Below, piece after piece: positions 8,387 to 17,623 of a DNA stretch of 59,950 bases. This DNA comes from Hydrogenophilales bacterium CG12_big_fil_rev_8_21_14_0_65_61_21 (lineage in GTDB: Bacteria > Pseudomonadota > Gammaproteobacteria > Burkholderiales > Thiobacillaceae): positions 1-59,950 of the forward strand of contig PFGT01000012.1 of NCBI GenBank assembly GCA_002782005.1, in the 5' to 3' direction. A program made the translations under genes and the position numbers. Under the pieces are notes generated by a model, which saw nothing but the letters and a program-made list of their open reading frames with translations, was not told the origin of the DNA and made no database searches. The stretch's first letter is position 1; the number at the start of each line of letters is the position of its first letter.

Positions 8387-10855
8387 TCAAGCCGCTTTCT
8401 TGCGTCGTACCGGCTTCTTGGCGGGACCTTTTGCGATCTTGGCGGCGAGCAAGACCAGGGCATCACCCAGGCTGATCGAATCCGGCGTCATGTCCTTGGG
8501 CAGTGTGGCGTTGACCTTGTTGTGGCTGACATAGGGGCCGTAGCGGCCATCCTTGACCATGATTGGTTTGCCATCTTCCGGATGCTTGCCGACTTCCCTG
8601 CCGGGGTCGCCGCCGCCGCGCCCGACGGCCGGGGCGGCCAGCACCGCCAGTGCCTGGGCCAGGTCGATGGTGTAAACGTCATACTGTTTCGGAATCGACT
8701 TGAACTTGGCATCGTGTAGTAGATAAGGCCCGAAGCGTCCGACGTTGGCGACAATAGGCAGGCCGGTCTGGGGGTTGTGACCCACTTCACGCGGCAACGA
8801 GAGCAGCACCAGGGCGGTCGCCAGATCGGCGGCTTCGATGGGCTTATCCTTGGGCCAGGAGGCGCGCCGCGGTTTGGCCGCCTTCTTGTCGACCGGCATG
8901 TCGCCCACCTGCACATACCAGCCGAAACGGCCGTTGAGCAGCTTGATCGGCAAGCCAGTGGCCGGATCGGGACCGAGGATGATGTCTTCGCCGGGGGCGG
9001 GTTGGTCGCCGTAGGGGCGGGTGTAATCGCACTCCGGATAACCTGAGCAGCCGATGAACAGGCCGCGCTTGCTCGATTGCAGCAGCAAGGGTTTGCCGCA
9101 TTTTGGGCAGACCTCGTCGGTCGGGCAACCCCGGTCAACCTTGGCCTTGGCTAGCAACTGACCAGAAAACTGGCCCCAGAATTCGGCCATCACCGGCAGC
9201 CACTCCCGGGAACCGCTGGCGATGTCGTCCAGTTCCTCCTCGAAGTGGGCGGTGAAGTCGTAGTCGACGTAGTCGTGGAAATGCCGGGTCAGAAAACAGT
9301 TCACCAGCCGGCCCATGGGCGTCGGTTGAAAGCGTTTTTTCTCCAGCACCGCATATTCCCGGTCGAGCAGGGTGGAGATGATGCTGGCGTAGGTGGAAGG
9401 CCGGCCGATGCCGTATTCCTCAAGTGTCTTGACCAGACTGGCCTCGGAATAACGGGGTGGCGGCTGGGTGAAATGCTGCTCGCCATAAAGCTTGTCCAGC
9501 GGCACACTTTCACCCTCGATCAGGGGCGGTAACTTGGCCTCGTCTTCACTGTCGTTTGGCTCATCCTCGTCTTCTTTGTAGACCGCCAGAAAACCGGGGA
9601 AGGCCACTGTCTGGCCGTTAGCCCGGAACAGGGTCTTGTTCGACCCGACCGCAATATCCACGGCCACGGTGTCCAGTTCGGCCGGCGCCATTTGGCTCGC
9701 CAGGGCGCGCTTCCAGACCATCTCGTAGAGCCGAAACTGGTCATGGGTCAAATGATCCTTGAGGCTATCCGGCGCGCGGCCGATGGCCGTGGGCCGAATC
9801 GCCTCGTGGGCCTCTTGGGCATTCTTGGCCTTGCTGCGGTAGGTCGGCGCCTTGGCTGGCAGGTAATCGGCCGAGAAGGTCTGACCAATGTAGGCACGGA
9901 TGTCGGCGATGGCATCCTGGGACAGATTTACCGAATCGGTCCGCATATACGTGATGAGGCCTATCGCGCCCTTGCCGGTATCAATGCCCTCATAAAGCTG
10001 CTGGGCGGTGCGCATGGCCCGCTCGGCGGAGAAGCCCAGCTTACGCACGGCCTCCTGTTGCAGGGTTGAGGTGGTGAACGGCGCAGCCGGTTGACGCTGG
10101 CGACGCTTCTTTTCGACCTTGCCCACGGCGCCTTCGGTGGCTTTGGCCAAATCGGCGACGATTTCGTTGCTACGGGCCTCGGTTACGATGGAAAACTGCT
10201 GAATCTTTTCGCCGTCGTACTGGGTCAGGCGGGCGCCGAACGGCTGCTTGCCCTTGTGGCTGTCAAGATGCAGGGTCCAATACTCACGGGCGGTGAAACG
10301 CTCGATTTCCTCCTCGCGCTCGACGATGAGCCGCAGCGCGGGGCTTTGCACCCGGCCGGCGGAAAGGCCGGGGCTGATCTTCTTCCAGAGCAGGGGCGAC
10401 AGATTGAAACCGACCAGGTAATCCAGCGCCCGTCTGGCCTGTTGGGCGTTGACCAGATCCATAGCCAGCGCGCGCGGATTAGCCACCGCCGCCTTGACCG
10501 CCCGTTCGGTAATTTCGTAAAACACCACCCGTTTGGTTGGCACCTTGTCCAGCAACTTGCGGGCCTTGAGTATCTCGGTCAGGTGCCAGGCGATGGCTTC
10601 CCCTTCACGGTCCGGGTCGGTTGCGATCAAGACTTCGTCGGCCTTCTTCACCGCCTTGGCGATGGCTTCCACATGACGGAGGTTGCGCTCGATCAACTCA
10701 TACTTCATGGCGAAGTCGTGGTCGGTATCCACCGAACCGGTCTTGGGGGTCAGATCGCGGACATGACCATAGCTGGCCAATACCTCGAAGTCGGACCCGA
10801 GGTATTTTTTTAGTGTTTTCGCCTTGGATGGCGATTCGACAATGAGCAGTCGCAT
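8387..10855 (-). CDS. topA: DNA topoisomerase I
   Basis: An 822-residue type IA topoisomerase that relaxes negative supercoils. The Toprim domain (about 1-140) has IVESPSKAKT and the acidic metal site in TDPDREGE. The active-site tyrosine is Tyr303 in ITYMRTDS. The C-terminus contains one four-cysteine zinc ribbon (CPKCGKP ... GCSGYPECD), then three ribbon-like repeats of the GRFGPYL type that have lost the cysteines, and a Lys/Arg-rich tail. It is last in the minus-strand set lysM-dprA-smg-topA, 10 bases after smg. Confidence 0.97.
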   Translation of the reverse strand: MRLLIVESPSKAKTLKKYLGSDFEVLASYGHVRDLTPKTGSVDTDHDFAMKYELIERNLRHVEAIAKAVKKADEVLIATDPDREGEAIAWHLTEILKARKLLDKVPTKRVVFYEITERAVKAAVANPRALAMDLVNAQQARRALDYLVGFNLSPLLWKKISPGLSAGRVQSPALRLIVEREEEIERFTAREYWTLHLDSHKGKQPFGARLTQYDGEKIQQFSIVTEARSNEIVADLAKATEGAVGKVEKKRRQRQPAAPFTTSTLQQEAVRKLGFSAERAMRTAQQLYEGIDTGKGAIGLITYMRTDSVNLSQDAIADIRAYIGQTFSADYLPAKAPTYRSKAKNAQEAHEAIRPTAIGRAPDSLKDHLTHDQFRLYEMVWKRALASQMAPAELDTVAVDIAVGSNKTLFRANGQTVAFPGFLAVYKEDEDEPNDSEDEAKLPPLIEGESVPLDKLYGEQHFTQPPPRYSEASLVKTLEEYGIGRPSTYASIISTLLDREYAVLEKKRFQPTPMGRLVNCFLTRHFHDYVDYDFTAHFEEELDDIASGSREWLPVMAEFWGQFSGQLLAKAKVDRGCPTDEVCPKCGKPLLLQSSKRGLFIGCSGYPECDYTRPYGDQPAPGEDIILGPDPATGLPIKLLNGRFGWYVQVGDMPVDKKAAKPRRASWPKDKPIEAADLATALVLLSLPREVGHNPQTGLPIVANVGRFGPYLLHDAKFKSIPKQYDVYTIDLAQALAVLAAPAVGRGGGDPGREVGKHPEDGKPIMVKDGRYGPYVSHNKVNATLPKDMTPDSISLGDALVLLAAKIAKGPAKKPVRRKKAA

Positions 10856-10865
10856 GGCTGGCGGC

Positions 10866-11321
10866 TTAATGATAGGTAGGCGTGTAGTCTTCGCCGGCCC
10901 GTACCAGGTCTTCCAACCAGATGGCGTCGTCGGGGCCGTGAAGGCGGGAAATGGCCAGCAAGGTAAGCCATTTGATCTTTTCGGCGGGGACCTCGACGTC
11001 TTCCAGCGCCAGCGCCTGGTCGATCACCCATTCCCTTGCCTGGCCTGGCAACAGGCCGGCATTCTCCAGATGCATCAAAAAGCCGATGCCTTCGGGATCG
11101 AGCCGACGTTGTTCCTCCGCGGTATAACAGCGCAGTCCCAGACCAATCGGCGCGCAGGCCTCGGGGTCAAGCATTTCCAGTACCTTCAGCCAATCCAGGG
11201 CGCGATCGACGTCGTCGGCCTCAAAGCCGATCGCGACCAGTTTGCGCGACAAGGTTTCGACATCCGGATGGATGTCGGCGACCAGGTAGTTGTCATAGAG
11301 ATAGAGCAGGATATCGAACAT
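10866..11321 (-). CDS. smg: Smg/DUF494 family protein
   Basis: A 151-residue acidic helical protein of the DUF494 (Smg) family, recognised from the opening MFDILLYLYDNY and its place between dprA and topA, the usual position in beta- and gammaproteobacteria. The biochemical role is not established. It starts four bases before the dprA stop region ends (the dprA stop is at 11325), consistent with one transcript dprA-smg-topA. Confidence 0.9.
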   Translation of the reverse strand: MFDILLYLYDNYLVADIHPDVETLSRKLVAIGFEADDVDRALDWLKVLEMLDPEACAPIGLGLRCYTAEEQRRLDPEGIGFLMHLENAGLLPGQAREWVIDQALALEDVEVPAEKIKWLTLLAISRLHGPDDAIWLEDLVRAGEDYTPTYH

Positions 11322-11324
11322 TTT

Positions 11325-12407
11325 TCAGTACAGTCGTTGATAAAGACCGCCCGGTAGCAACGCTACCAGGCCCGCCATCTCGTGCGTAAAAAGCATGGCC
11401 GAAAGGCTCTCAACCGTCAAGCGACTACGCGCGGCCAGTTCATCCAGACTAATCGGATCGACGCCCATCTGCTCGAGCAGGGGGTCGGCGGCGGCCGTCG
11501 GAGGGGTCTCCCGGGCGGCCAGTTCGATGGCCCAGGGCAGGTTCAGTTCCTCCAGGATGTCGGCCGCCGATTCGACCAACTTGGCCCCTTGCTTGATTAA
11601 ATAATGGCAACCCTTGGCAAGTGGCGAGTGGATCGAACCGGGAATGGCGAATACATCGCGACCTTGCTCGGCGGCAAGCCGGGCGGTGATCAGCGAGCCC
11701 GATTGGGGCGCGGCCTCGACGACCAGCACGCCGAGCGACAAACCGCTGATAAGCCGGTTGCGGCGCGGGAAGTGACCGGGCCGGGGCGGCGTTCCAAGGG
11801 CGAACTCGGAGACCAGCGCGCCGCTTGCCGCCAGCCGATGGGCCAGGTCCCGATTCTTGGCCGGGTAAACTCGGTCCAGGCCAGTGCCGACCACCGCCAC
11901 GCCGGCGCCGTTGCCAGCTAGACCGCCCTCGTGGGCGGCGGCGTCGATGCCGTCGGCCAGGCCGCTGACGATGGTCAAGCCGGCCTCGGCCAGGGCCTGG
12001 GCAAAGGCCTGGGCGTCGCGCTTGCCCTGGGCGGTGGCGGTGCGACTGCCGACGATGGCCAGCATGGGTCTGCGCAAGACTGCGCGTTGACCCTTGACGT
12101 ACAGCCAGGCTGGGGCATCCGGCATATTGCGCAGCGTCTCCGGATAATCAGGGTCGTTCCAGGTAATCAGATGGGCGTCGGGCGCCGCCAGCCAATCCAG
12201 CGTTTCTTGGTGGTCATCCGGCCTTACCGGCGTACTCAGGGCGGCGGCGATCTGGTCGCCGACAATCGGTTTCAACAGACCAACCGGGGCGGCGAAGATG
12301 TCCGCCGGCGTCGGAAAGCGTGCCAGCAGGCGGCGCGCCGTGTCCGGCCCCAGACCGGGGATCGCCTCTAGGGCAAGCCAGTAGAGGGCGTCGGCCGGCT
12401 CGGTCAA
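11325..12407 (-). CDS. dprA: DNA-processing protein DprA
   Basis: DprA binds incoming single-stranded DNA during natural transformation and loads RecA. I chose TTG 12407, whose last two bases overlap the stop of the LysM gene (TTGA); it gives 360 residues and begins just before the family's helix-hairpin-helix-like N-terminus (LEAIPGLGPDTARRLL). The open frame reaches 12545, but the extra part lies inside the LysM gene. The Rossmann core has IVGSRTAT, VSGLADGIDAAAH and GHFPRRNRLISGLS. The C-terminal winged-helix-like DML1 domain is present (about 290-360). A comF gene elsewhere in the window supports a competence system. Confidence 0.93.
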   Translation of the reverse strand: MTEPADALYWLALEAIPGLGPDTARRLLARFPTPADIFAAPVGLLKPIVGDQIAAALSTPVRPDDHQETLDWLAAPDAHLITWNDPDYPETLRNMPDAPAWLYVKGQRAVLRRPMLAIVGSRTATAQGKRDAQAFAQALAEAGLTIVSGLADGIDAAAHEGGLAGNGAGVAVVGTGLDRVYPAKNRDLAHRLAASGALVSEFALGTPPRPGHFPRRNRLISGLSLGVLVVEAAPQSGSLITARLAAEQGRDVFAIPGSIHSPLAKGCHYLIKQGAKLVESAADILEELNLPWAIELAARETPPTAAADPLLEQMGVDPISLDELAARSRLTVESLSAMLFTHEMAGLVALLPGGLYQRLY

Positions 12408-13789
12408 GGATTCTTGACGGTATCGAGTAGGTAGATAGGATTGGCCGAGTCCATCACCAGGCCATAGGCCACATGGTCGAACACCCGGTAGATGAGAATA
12501 TGGCCGGTCTTGACGTCTGGCAGTTTGACGTTCAGCGGGCGGCAATGGCGTTCATAGACATCCTTGGGCTCGAACGCCTGGCCGAAGCTGATTTGCTTGC
12601 CAGGTTTCAGGCAGCCGATGTCCATATAGGCCCATTGATGCGTCCCTGCTGTCTTCGTGGCCGGGCAGTCGACCATGGTCTTGGCGGGGTCGTGAAACTC
12701 GTCGGCGGCGACCTTCTCGCCCGGCTTCAGGCACCGATGGTCGATATAGCGCCAGCCCCGACGGCCGTCCGGGTAGATGCGGAAGAAGAAGTCGAAGGGA
12801 TCGACCAGGTCGACGACTTCTTCGCCAAAATCCTTGTATTGAACCTGATGGGCGCGTTCCTGGTCGGCATCGAGGTAGCCGCTCTTCGGCGCGAACGAGG
12901 CTAGGCGGCTACCGTTGGCATCGGGGCCGATCGCTCGGCCTTCGCGATATACGGTCAGCACATGGCCTAATTCCAGGCCGTCGAGGCGGCCGCGGTTGAC
13001 GATCACGGTCGAATATTTGGCGGCGGCTTGGCTACCGCCAAAGGCGGAGACGATCTTGCCTTCGATCGGTTTTTCCGGCGCATGGGGGATGAAATCGCCG
13101 CCGTCCATCGACGCCGCCGGGATGAGCCGGTCGCCTACTTGGACTTCCTGATCGACGCTGACGATGGTCAGGGTAGCGGGCGAGCCCGGCTCCCGGATGT
13201 CGGCATCGCCGACATAGGCGACCTCGCGGGCGAGTTCGGCGCCGGTATCGGGGTCCATGAGCGGCTTGCCGACACGAACGATATTCCACTTGCCGTTGTC
13301 GGCCTTGACGCCGCTGGCATAGACCCGGTCGCCGATGGTCAGCAGGTTGCGGTTATCCTCGGCGGCGATCAAGGTCGGGGCATTGGCCAACGAGTCCACG
13401 CTGGCAATCGACGGCCGGCGCAGGAAGGCCTCGACGGCGCTGTAGGGGATCGCGGGAATGGCCTGCCTGGTTTCTGGTAGGGCCTCGGACTGGATGCTGG
13501 GCGATAGTTTGGTTGTCGTTATGACCGAGAGCTGGGGCCCTTGCGGGGTCATGACCAAATAAATTACGTCGCCGGGATAAATCCAGTGCGGGTTCTTGAT
13601 CCGGTCCCGGTTGGTCTGCCAGAGTTCTGGCCATTTCCAGGGCGATTTCAGGAATTTTGCCGAAATATCCCACAAGGTATCGCCCTTGACGACCACATGC
13701 CGGTCTGGTGCATTCTCCCTGAGTTGCACGGTATCGGCCGCCGCCGCGAACGAAGCGGCCAGTAGGACGATCAAAGCCAGTTTGCGCAT
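12404..13789 (-). CDS. LysM domain envelope protein with Cys-rich insertion
   Basis: A 461-residue exported protein with a signal peptide (about 1-18, ending AAA) and one LysM peptidoglycan-binding domain (about 30-80: VVKGDTLWDISAKFL ... IYPGDVIYL). Such a gene commonly precedes dprA in betaproteobacteria. The C-terminal family block (LPDVKTG ... RVFDHVAYGLVM) is intact, but a stretch of roughly 120 residues before it (about 295-415) looks like an addition: it has two similar motifs, YIDHRCLKPGEKV and YMDIGCLKPGKQI, and extra cysteines. Probably cell-wall associated; the exact role is unknown. Confidence 0.85.
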   Translation of the reverse strand: MRKLALIVLLAASFAAAADTVQLRENAPDRHVVVKGDTLWDISAKFLKSPWKWPELWQTNRDRIKNPHWIYPGDVIYLVMTPQGPQLSVITTTKLSPSIQSEALPETRQAIPAIPYSAVEAFLRRPSIASVDSLANAPTLIAAEDNRNLLTIGDRVYASGVKADNGKWNIVRVGKPLMDPDTGAELAREVAYVGDADIREPGSPATLTIVSVDQEVQVGDRLIPAASMDGGDFIPHAPEKPIEGKIVSAFGGSQAAAKYSTVIVNRGRLDGLELGHVLTVYREGRAIGPDANGSRLASFAPKSGYLDADQERAHQVQYKDFGEEVVDLVDPFDFFFRIYPDGRRGWRYIDHRCLKPGEKVAADEFHDPAKTMVDCPATKTAGTHQWAYMDIGCLKPGKQISFGQAFEPKDVYERHCRPLNVKLPDVKTGHILIYRVFDHVAYGLVMDSANPIYLLDTVKNP

Positions 13790-13900
13790 GATCCTGCCTC
13801 TGATGATTCGGTTGTTGAAGGATGCTGGATTTTATAATATTCAGCGAAGCGCTAACTTAAACTAATTTCTCAGAATTTGCACCCATGTGAAGGTTAGATA
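13790..13900. promoter_or_regulatory. Divergent promoter region lysM / def
   Basis: This 111-base A+T-rich gap separates the minus-strand LysM gene from the plus-strand def. A TATAAT lies at 13833-13838 and is nearly symmetrical, so it could serve either strand. TTGTTG at 13812-13817 is a poor -35 match with 15-base spacing. The layout implies promoters for both operons here; the exact elements are uncertain. Confidence 0.35.
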
Positions 13901-14404
13901 ATGGCCTTGCTGAAAATCTTGCAATATCCCGACCGCCGCCTGCATACGCTGGCCCAGCCGGTTACCGAGGTAACCGAGGCGATTCGCCGGTTGGCGGCGG
14001 ACATGGCCGAAACCATGTATGCCGCCCCCGGCGTCGGCCTTGCTGCGACTCAGGTGGATCGGCATATACGCATGATCGTGATCGACATCAGCGAAGAAAA
14101 AAACGACTTGATGGTATTCATCAACCCGCAAATACTGGAGCGAGATGGCGAAATCACCCATGAAGAAGGCTGTCTCTCGGTGCCCGGTATCTATGAAAAG
14201 GTCAGCCGTGCCGAACATGTCAAGGTTAGCGCGCAAAATGTCGAGGGCCAACTGTTCGAGCAGGAGGCTCATGGCCTTTTGGCGACCTGTTTACAACATG
14301 AAATCGATCATTTGAACGGCCGGGTATTCGTGGAATACCTGTCGCGTCTGAAGCAGGACCGGATCAGGAACAAGTTGTTGAAGCAACAGCGGGAAACCAT
14401 GTAA
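13901..14404 (+). CDS. def: Peptide deformylase
   Basis: A 167-residue metalloenzyme that removes the formyl group from the N-terminal Met of new proteins. All three family motifs are present: GVGLAATQ (44-51), EGCLSVP with metal ligand Cys91, and QHEIDHLNG with His133, Glu134 and His137. It is followed by fmt, which makes the formyl group's carrier (formyl-Met-tRNA), the usual def-fmt pairing; a 95-base gap with a repeat-like sequence separates them. Confidence 0.97.
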   Translation: MALLKILQYPDRRLHTLAQPVTEVTEAIRRLAADMAETMYAAPGVGLAATQVDRHIRMIVIDISEEKNDLMVFINPQILERDGEITHEEGCLSVPGIYEKVSRAEHVKVSAQNVEGQLFEQEAHGLLATCLQHEIDHLNGRVFVEYLSRLKQDRIRNKLLKQQRETM

Positions 14405-14486
14405 ACCAGTGACAGGAAAGGCGAGACGAGTGACAAAACAACCCATTGGTCAGGCCTTTGTGTGACGCCCCTCTTGTCACGCCTTG
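14405..14486. repeat. Imperfect inverted repeat rich in GTGACAA words
   Basis: Between def and fmt. The 15-base arms GTGACAGGAAAGGCG (14409-14423) and its near complement at 14466-14480 match at 12 of 15 positions. Inside is ACGAGTGACAA (14426-14436). Similar words occur in the yajC-secD gap at 31646-31730, suggesting copies of one short dispersed element; I cannot count other copies in the genome. Confidence 0.4.
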
Positions 14487-14499
14487 GCATTACGCATCT

Positions 14500-15411
14500 A
14501 TGAAAATCGTTTTTGCAGGCACTCCGGAATTCGCCGCCCAGGCCTTGGCCGCGCTGATCGCAGCCGGCCACGACATGCCGCTGGTGTTGACCCAACCCGA
14601 CCGGCCGGCGGGGCGAGGCATGAAGCTGAAACCGAGCCCGGTCAAGGAACTGGCCCTGGCCCATGGCCTGACGGTCGGGCAGCCGGAAACGTTGAAGACG
14701 GCGACCGCGCGCCAGGCGATTGCCGATGTCGCTCCCGAGGTCATGGTGGTCGCCGCCTATGGCCTGATCCTGCCCGAGGACGTGTTGCTCATCCCCCGAC
14801 AGGGCTGCATCAATATCCACGCCTCCTTGCTGCCCCGCTGGCGCGGCGCGGCGCCGATCCAGCGGGCCATCGAGGCCGGCGACAGCGAAACCGGCATTAC
14901 CCTGATGCGGATGGACAAGGGGCTGGATACCGGCGCCCTGCTCAGTCGCCATCCGTTGCCCATCGCAGCGGACGACACGGCCGCCAGCCTGCACGACAAA
15001 CTGGCGGCATTAGGCGCGGCGGCGATCGTCGATCTGTTGCCCCGGTTAGCCGAGACCCGCGCCTTTCCCCAGGATGATCGCTTGGCCTGCTATGCAACCA
15101 AGATCGGCAAGGACGAGGCGCAGATTGATTGGAGTCTGCCCGCCGAGGTGCTGGATCGTCGCATCCGCGCCTTCAACCCGTTCCCCGGCGCGGTCACTCA
15201 ATTTCAGGGCGGGCCGCTGAAGATATGGCTGGCACGGCCGATTACCGGCGCCGGCAATCCGGGCGAGGTGTTGTCCGTCATCCCCTTGCGCGTGGCCTGT
15301 GGCGCAGGCGCACTGGAGTTGCTGGCGGTCCAGAAGGCGGGCGGCAAACGCCTGCCGGCGGCGGCCTACGTCGCTGGTAATCCGCTCCAGCCCGGACAAC
15401 GCATGGGATAA
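14500..15411 (+). CDS. fmt: Methionyl-tRNA formyltransferase
   Basis: A 303-residue enzyme that transfers a formyl group from 10-formyl-tetrahydrofolate to initiator Met-tRNA. ATG 14500 gives the standard N-terminus MKIVFAGTPEFAA; the frame is open 54 bases further up, without family similarity. The catalytic region with HASLLPRWRGAAPIQRAI (about 108-125) is intact, and the C-terminal OB-like domain starts near 208. It follows def. Confidence 0.97.
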   Translation: MKIVFAGTPEFAAQALAALIAAGHDMPLVLTQPDRPAGRGMKLKPSPVKELALAHGLTVGQPETLKTATARQAIADVAPEVMVVAAYGLILPEDVLLIPRQGCINIHASLLPRWRGAAPIQRAIEAGDSETGITLMRMDKGLDTGALLSRHPLPIAADDTAASLHDKLAALGAAAIVDLLPRLAETRAFPQDDRLACYATKIGKDEAQIDWSLPAEVLDRRIRAFNPFPGAVTQFQGGPLKIWLARPITGAGNPGEVLSVIPLRVACGAGALELLAVQKAGGKRLPAAAYVAGNPLQPGQRMG

Positions 15412-15475
15412 TTGATCTTCTTCGAGCCGCCCTTATCTTTACGGCGGTTGAATCTTTTTTCCGGAGTACACGGAT

Positions 15476-16324
15476 ATGTTGAATAACTGGCTCAAAACCT
15501 CCCTGTTGATGGCGGCTATCGTCGCCCTGTTCGGTACGGTCGGGATGTTGCTTGGCGGCGCCCAGGGCATGTTGATCGCCCTGCTGCTGGGCGGTGCAAT
15601 GAACCTGTGGGCCTACTGGAACTCGGACAAGATGGTCCTGCGTCAGTACCACGCCCAGGAGGTCGATGCCCAGTCTGGCGGCGAGTATTACGCCATCGTT
15701 CAGGAACTGGCGCAGCGGGCGGCTTTGCCCATGCCTAAGGTCTACATCATCGACGAGGCCCAGCCCAATGCCTTCGCCACCGGCCGCAATCCGGAGCACG
15801 CCGCAGTGGCCGCCACGCGCGGCATACTGGCGATGCTCAGCGCCCGCGAGCTGCGCGGCGTCATGGCGCATGAACTGACCCACGTCAAGAATCGCGACAT
15901 CCTCACCTCGACCATTTCCGCTACCGTGGCCGGCGCCATTTCCACCCTGGCCCAGTTCGGTATGTTCTTCGGCGGCGGCGACCGCGAACGGCCGAATTTC
16001 ATCGTCCAGATAGCCATCATGATCCTGGCGCCGTTGGCAGCGATGCTGATCCAGATGGCCATTTCCCGCGCCCGCGAATTCGGCGCCGACCGAGGCGGCG
16101 CCGAGATTTCCGGCGACCCCGAGTCACTGGCCAGCGCCTTGCGCCGGATCGAGGCCCATGCCCAGGGCACGCCCATGGCGCCGGCCGAGATGCACCCCGA
16201 GACCGCCCAGATGATGATCGTCAACCCGCTCACCGGCGGCGACCTGAGCGGCTTGTTCCGCACCCACCCGGCCACCGAGGAGCGGGTCAGCCGCCTTCTG
16301 GCCATGGCCAAGCACGGCGTCTGA
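15476..16324 (+). CDS. htpX: Membrane zinc protease HtpX
   Basis: A 282-residue inner-membrane M48 metalloprotease involved in quality control of membrane proteins. There are two N-terminal membrane segments (about 8-27 and 30-47), the zinc motif HELTH with His132, Glu133 and His136, a further hydrophobic pair (about 145-195), and the third-ligand region SRAREFGAD. The adjacent rsmB starts directly after its stop, so they are co-transcribed. Confidence 0.95.
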   Translation: MLNNWLKTSLLMAAIVALFGTVGMLLGGAQGMLIALLLGGAMNLWAYWNSDKMVLRQYHAQEVDAQSGGEYYAIVQELAQRAALPMPKVYIIDEAQPNAFATGRNPEHAAVAATRGILAMLSARELRGVMAHELTHVKNRDILTSTISATVAGAISTLAQFGMFFGGGDRERPNFIVQIAIMILAPLAAMLIQMAISRAREFGADRGGAEISGDPESLASALRRIEAHAQGTPMAPAEMHPETAQMMIVNPLTGGDLSGLFRTHPATEERVSRLLAMAKHGV

Positions 16325-17623
16325 GTGACCGCCCCGCCCCGGATCGAACCGACGCATCGCCCAACCACGGCCAGGCAGTTGGCCGCCGAACTGGTCAACG
16401 CGGTCCTGCTCCAGGGCCGCAGTCTAACCGCAGCGCTCAACGCCGCGCGGCCAGAAGCCGATCCCCGAGTTTTGGCCGACGCCCAAGACCTGAGTTACGG
16501 CGTTATGCGCCATCTGGGCCGCCTGCGTTTCTTCCTCGACCGCTTGACCGACCGGCCGCCGAAACCGCCCGAATTGACCGGCCTACTGCTGACCGCGCTG
16601 TATGAACTGGACGGCCGGGATACCCCGGCCTATGCCGCAGTCAACGAGGCCGTGACACTGACTCAACAACTCTTTCCGCGGGCCAAGGGATTTGTCAATG
16701 CGGTATTGCGCAGCTTCATACGCGCCCGCATCGGCCTAGCTGCCAGCGCCGAACAAGTGCCAGAGGCTCGCTGGAATTTCCCCTCCTGGTGGATAACCAA
16801 GCTGCAAGGCCATTACCCCGACGCCTGGGCGGCCATGCTCGTCGCCATGAACGACCACCCGCCCATGACCTTGCGGGTCAACCTTCAGCGCACCACGGTC
16901 GCGGCCTATCTCGACCGGCTGGCGCAAGCCGGCCTGACCTGCCGGCAAATCGGGCCGACGGCGCTGGCGCTTGAACGGCCGGTACGGGTAGGCGCGTTGC
17001 CGGGTTTTGCCGAGGGCCTGGTCTCGGTCCAGGACTTGGGCGCGCAATATGCCGCCGAACTGCTGGACTGTGCCGACGGTATGCGGGTGCTGGATGCCTG
17101 CGCGGCGCCCGGCGGCAAGACGGCTCACCTGTTGGAGCGGCATCGACTCGACCTGTTGGCGCTGGATGACGATGCGGCACGTCTGGCCCAGGTAACCGAA
17201 ACCCTGCGCCGGTTGGGGCTCGACGCCCAGGCTCAGGTCGCCGATGTCGGCCGGCCCGAACTCTGGTGGGATGGCCGGCCCTTCGACCGGATATTGCTTG
17301 ATGCACCCTGTACCGCGTCGGGCGTGGCGCGTCGTCACCCGGATGGCAAATGGCTAAAGCGTTGCCGGGATGTGACCGCTTTGGCAAGTCGGCAGGCGCG
17401 CTTGCTGGATGCCGTTTGGCCGCTGCTCGGCCAAGGTGGTAGATTGCTGTATGCGACTTGCAGCGTTTTCCCCGAGGAAAACGCCGATCAAGTCGAGGCC
17501 TTCCTGGCCAGGCATCCCGATGCCCGCCGGGAACTAGTCAGCCTGCCCGATGGCCAGGCTGGGCAGCTACTGCCAAACGGTGACCACGACGGCTTTTTCT
17601 ATGCTTCTATTGTCAAGGCGTGA
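16325..17623 (+). CDS. rsmB: 16S rRNA m5C967 methyltransferase RsmB
   Basis: A 432-residue SAM-dependent RNA cytosine-C5 methyltransferase. A NusB-like RNA-binding domain comes first (about 10-145), then the Rossmann methyltransferase domain with ACAAPGGKTAHLL, DAPCTASGVARRHPD (cysteine of motif IV) and the catalytic cysteine in ATCSVFPEEN. The start is GTG 16325, immediately after the htpX TGA. Its end overlaps the DUF4390 gene by 23 bases. Confidence 0.95.
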   Translation: MTAPPRIEPTHRPTTARQLAAELVNAVLLQGRSLTAALNAARPEADPRVLADAQDLSYGVMRHLGRLRFFLDRLTDRPPKPPELTGLLLTALYELDGRDTPAYAAVNEAVTLTQQLFPRAKGFVNAVLRSFIRARIGLAASAEQVPEARWNFPSWWITKLQGHYPDAWAAMLVAMNDHPPMTLRVNLQRTTVAAYLDRLAQAGLTCRQIGPTALALERPVRVGALPGFAEGLVSVQDLGAQYAAELLDCADGMRVLDACAAPGGKTAHLLERHRLDLLALDDDAARLAQVTETLRRLGLDAQAQVADVGRPELWWDGRPFDRILLDAPCTASGVARRHPDGKWLKRCRDVTALASRQARLLDAVWPLLGQGGRLLYATCSVFPEENADQVEAFLARHPDARRELVSLPDGQAGQLLPNGDHDGFFYASIVKA

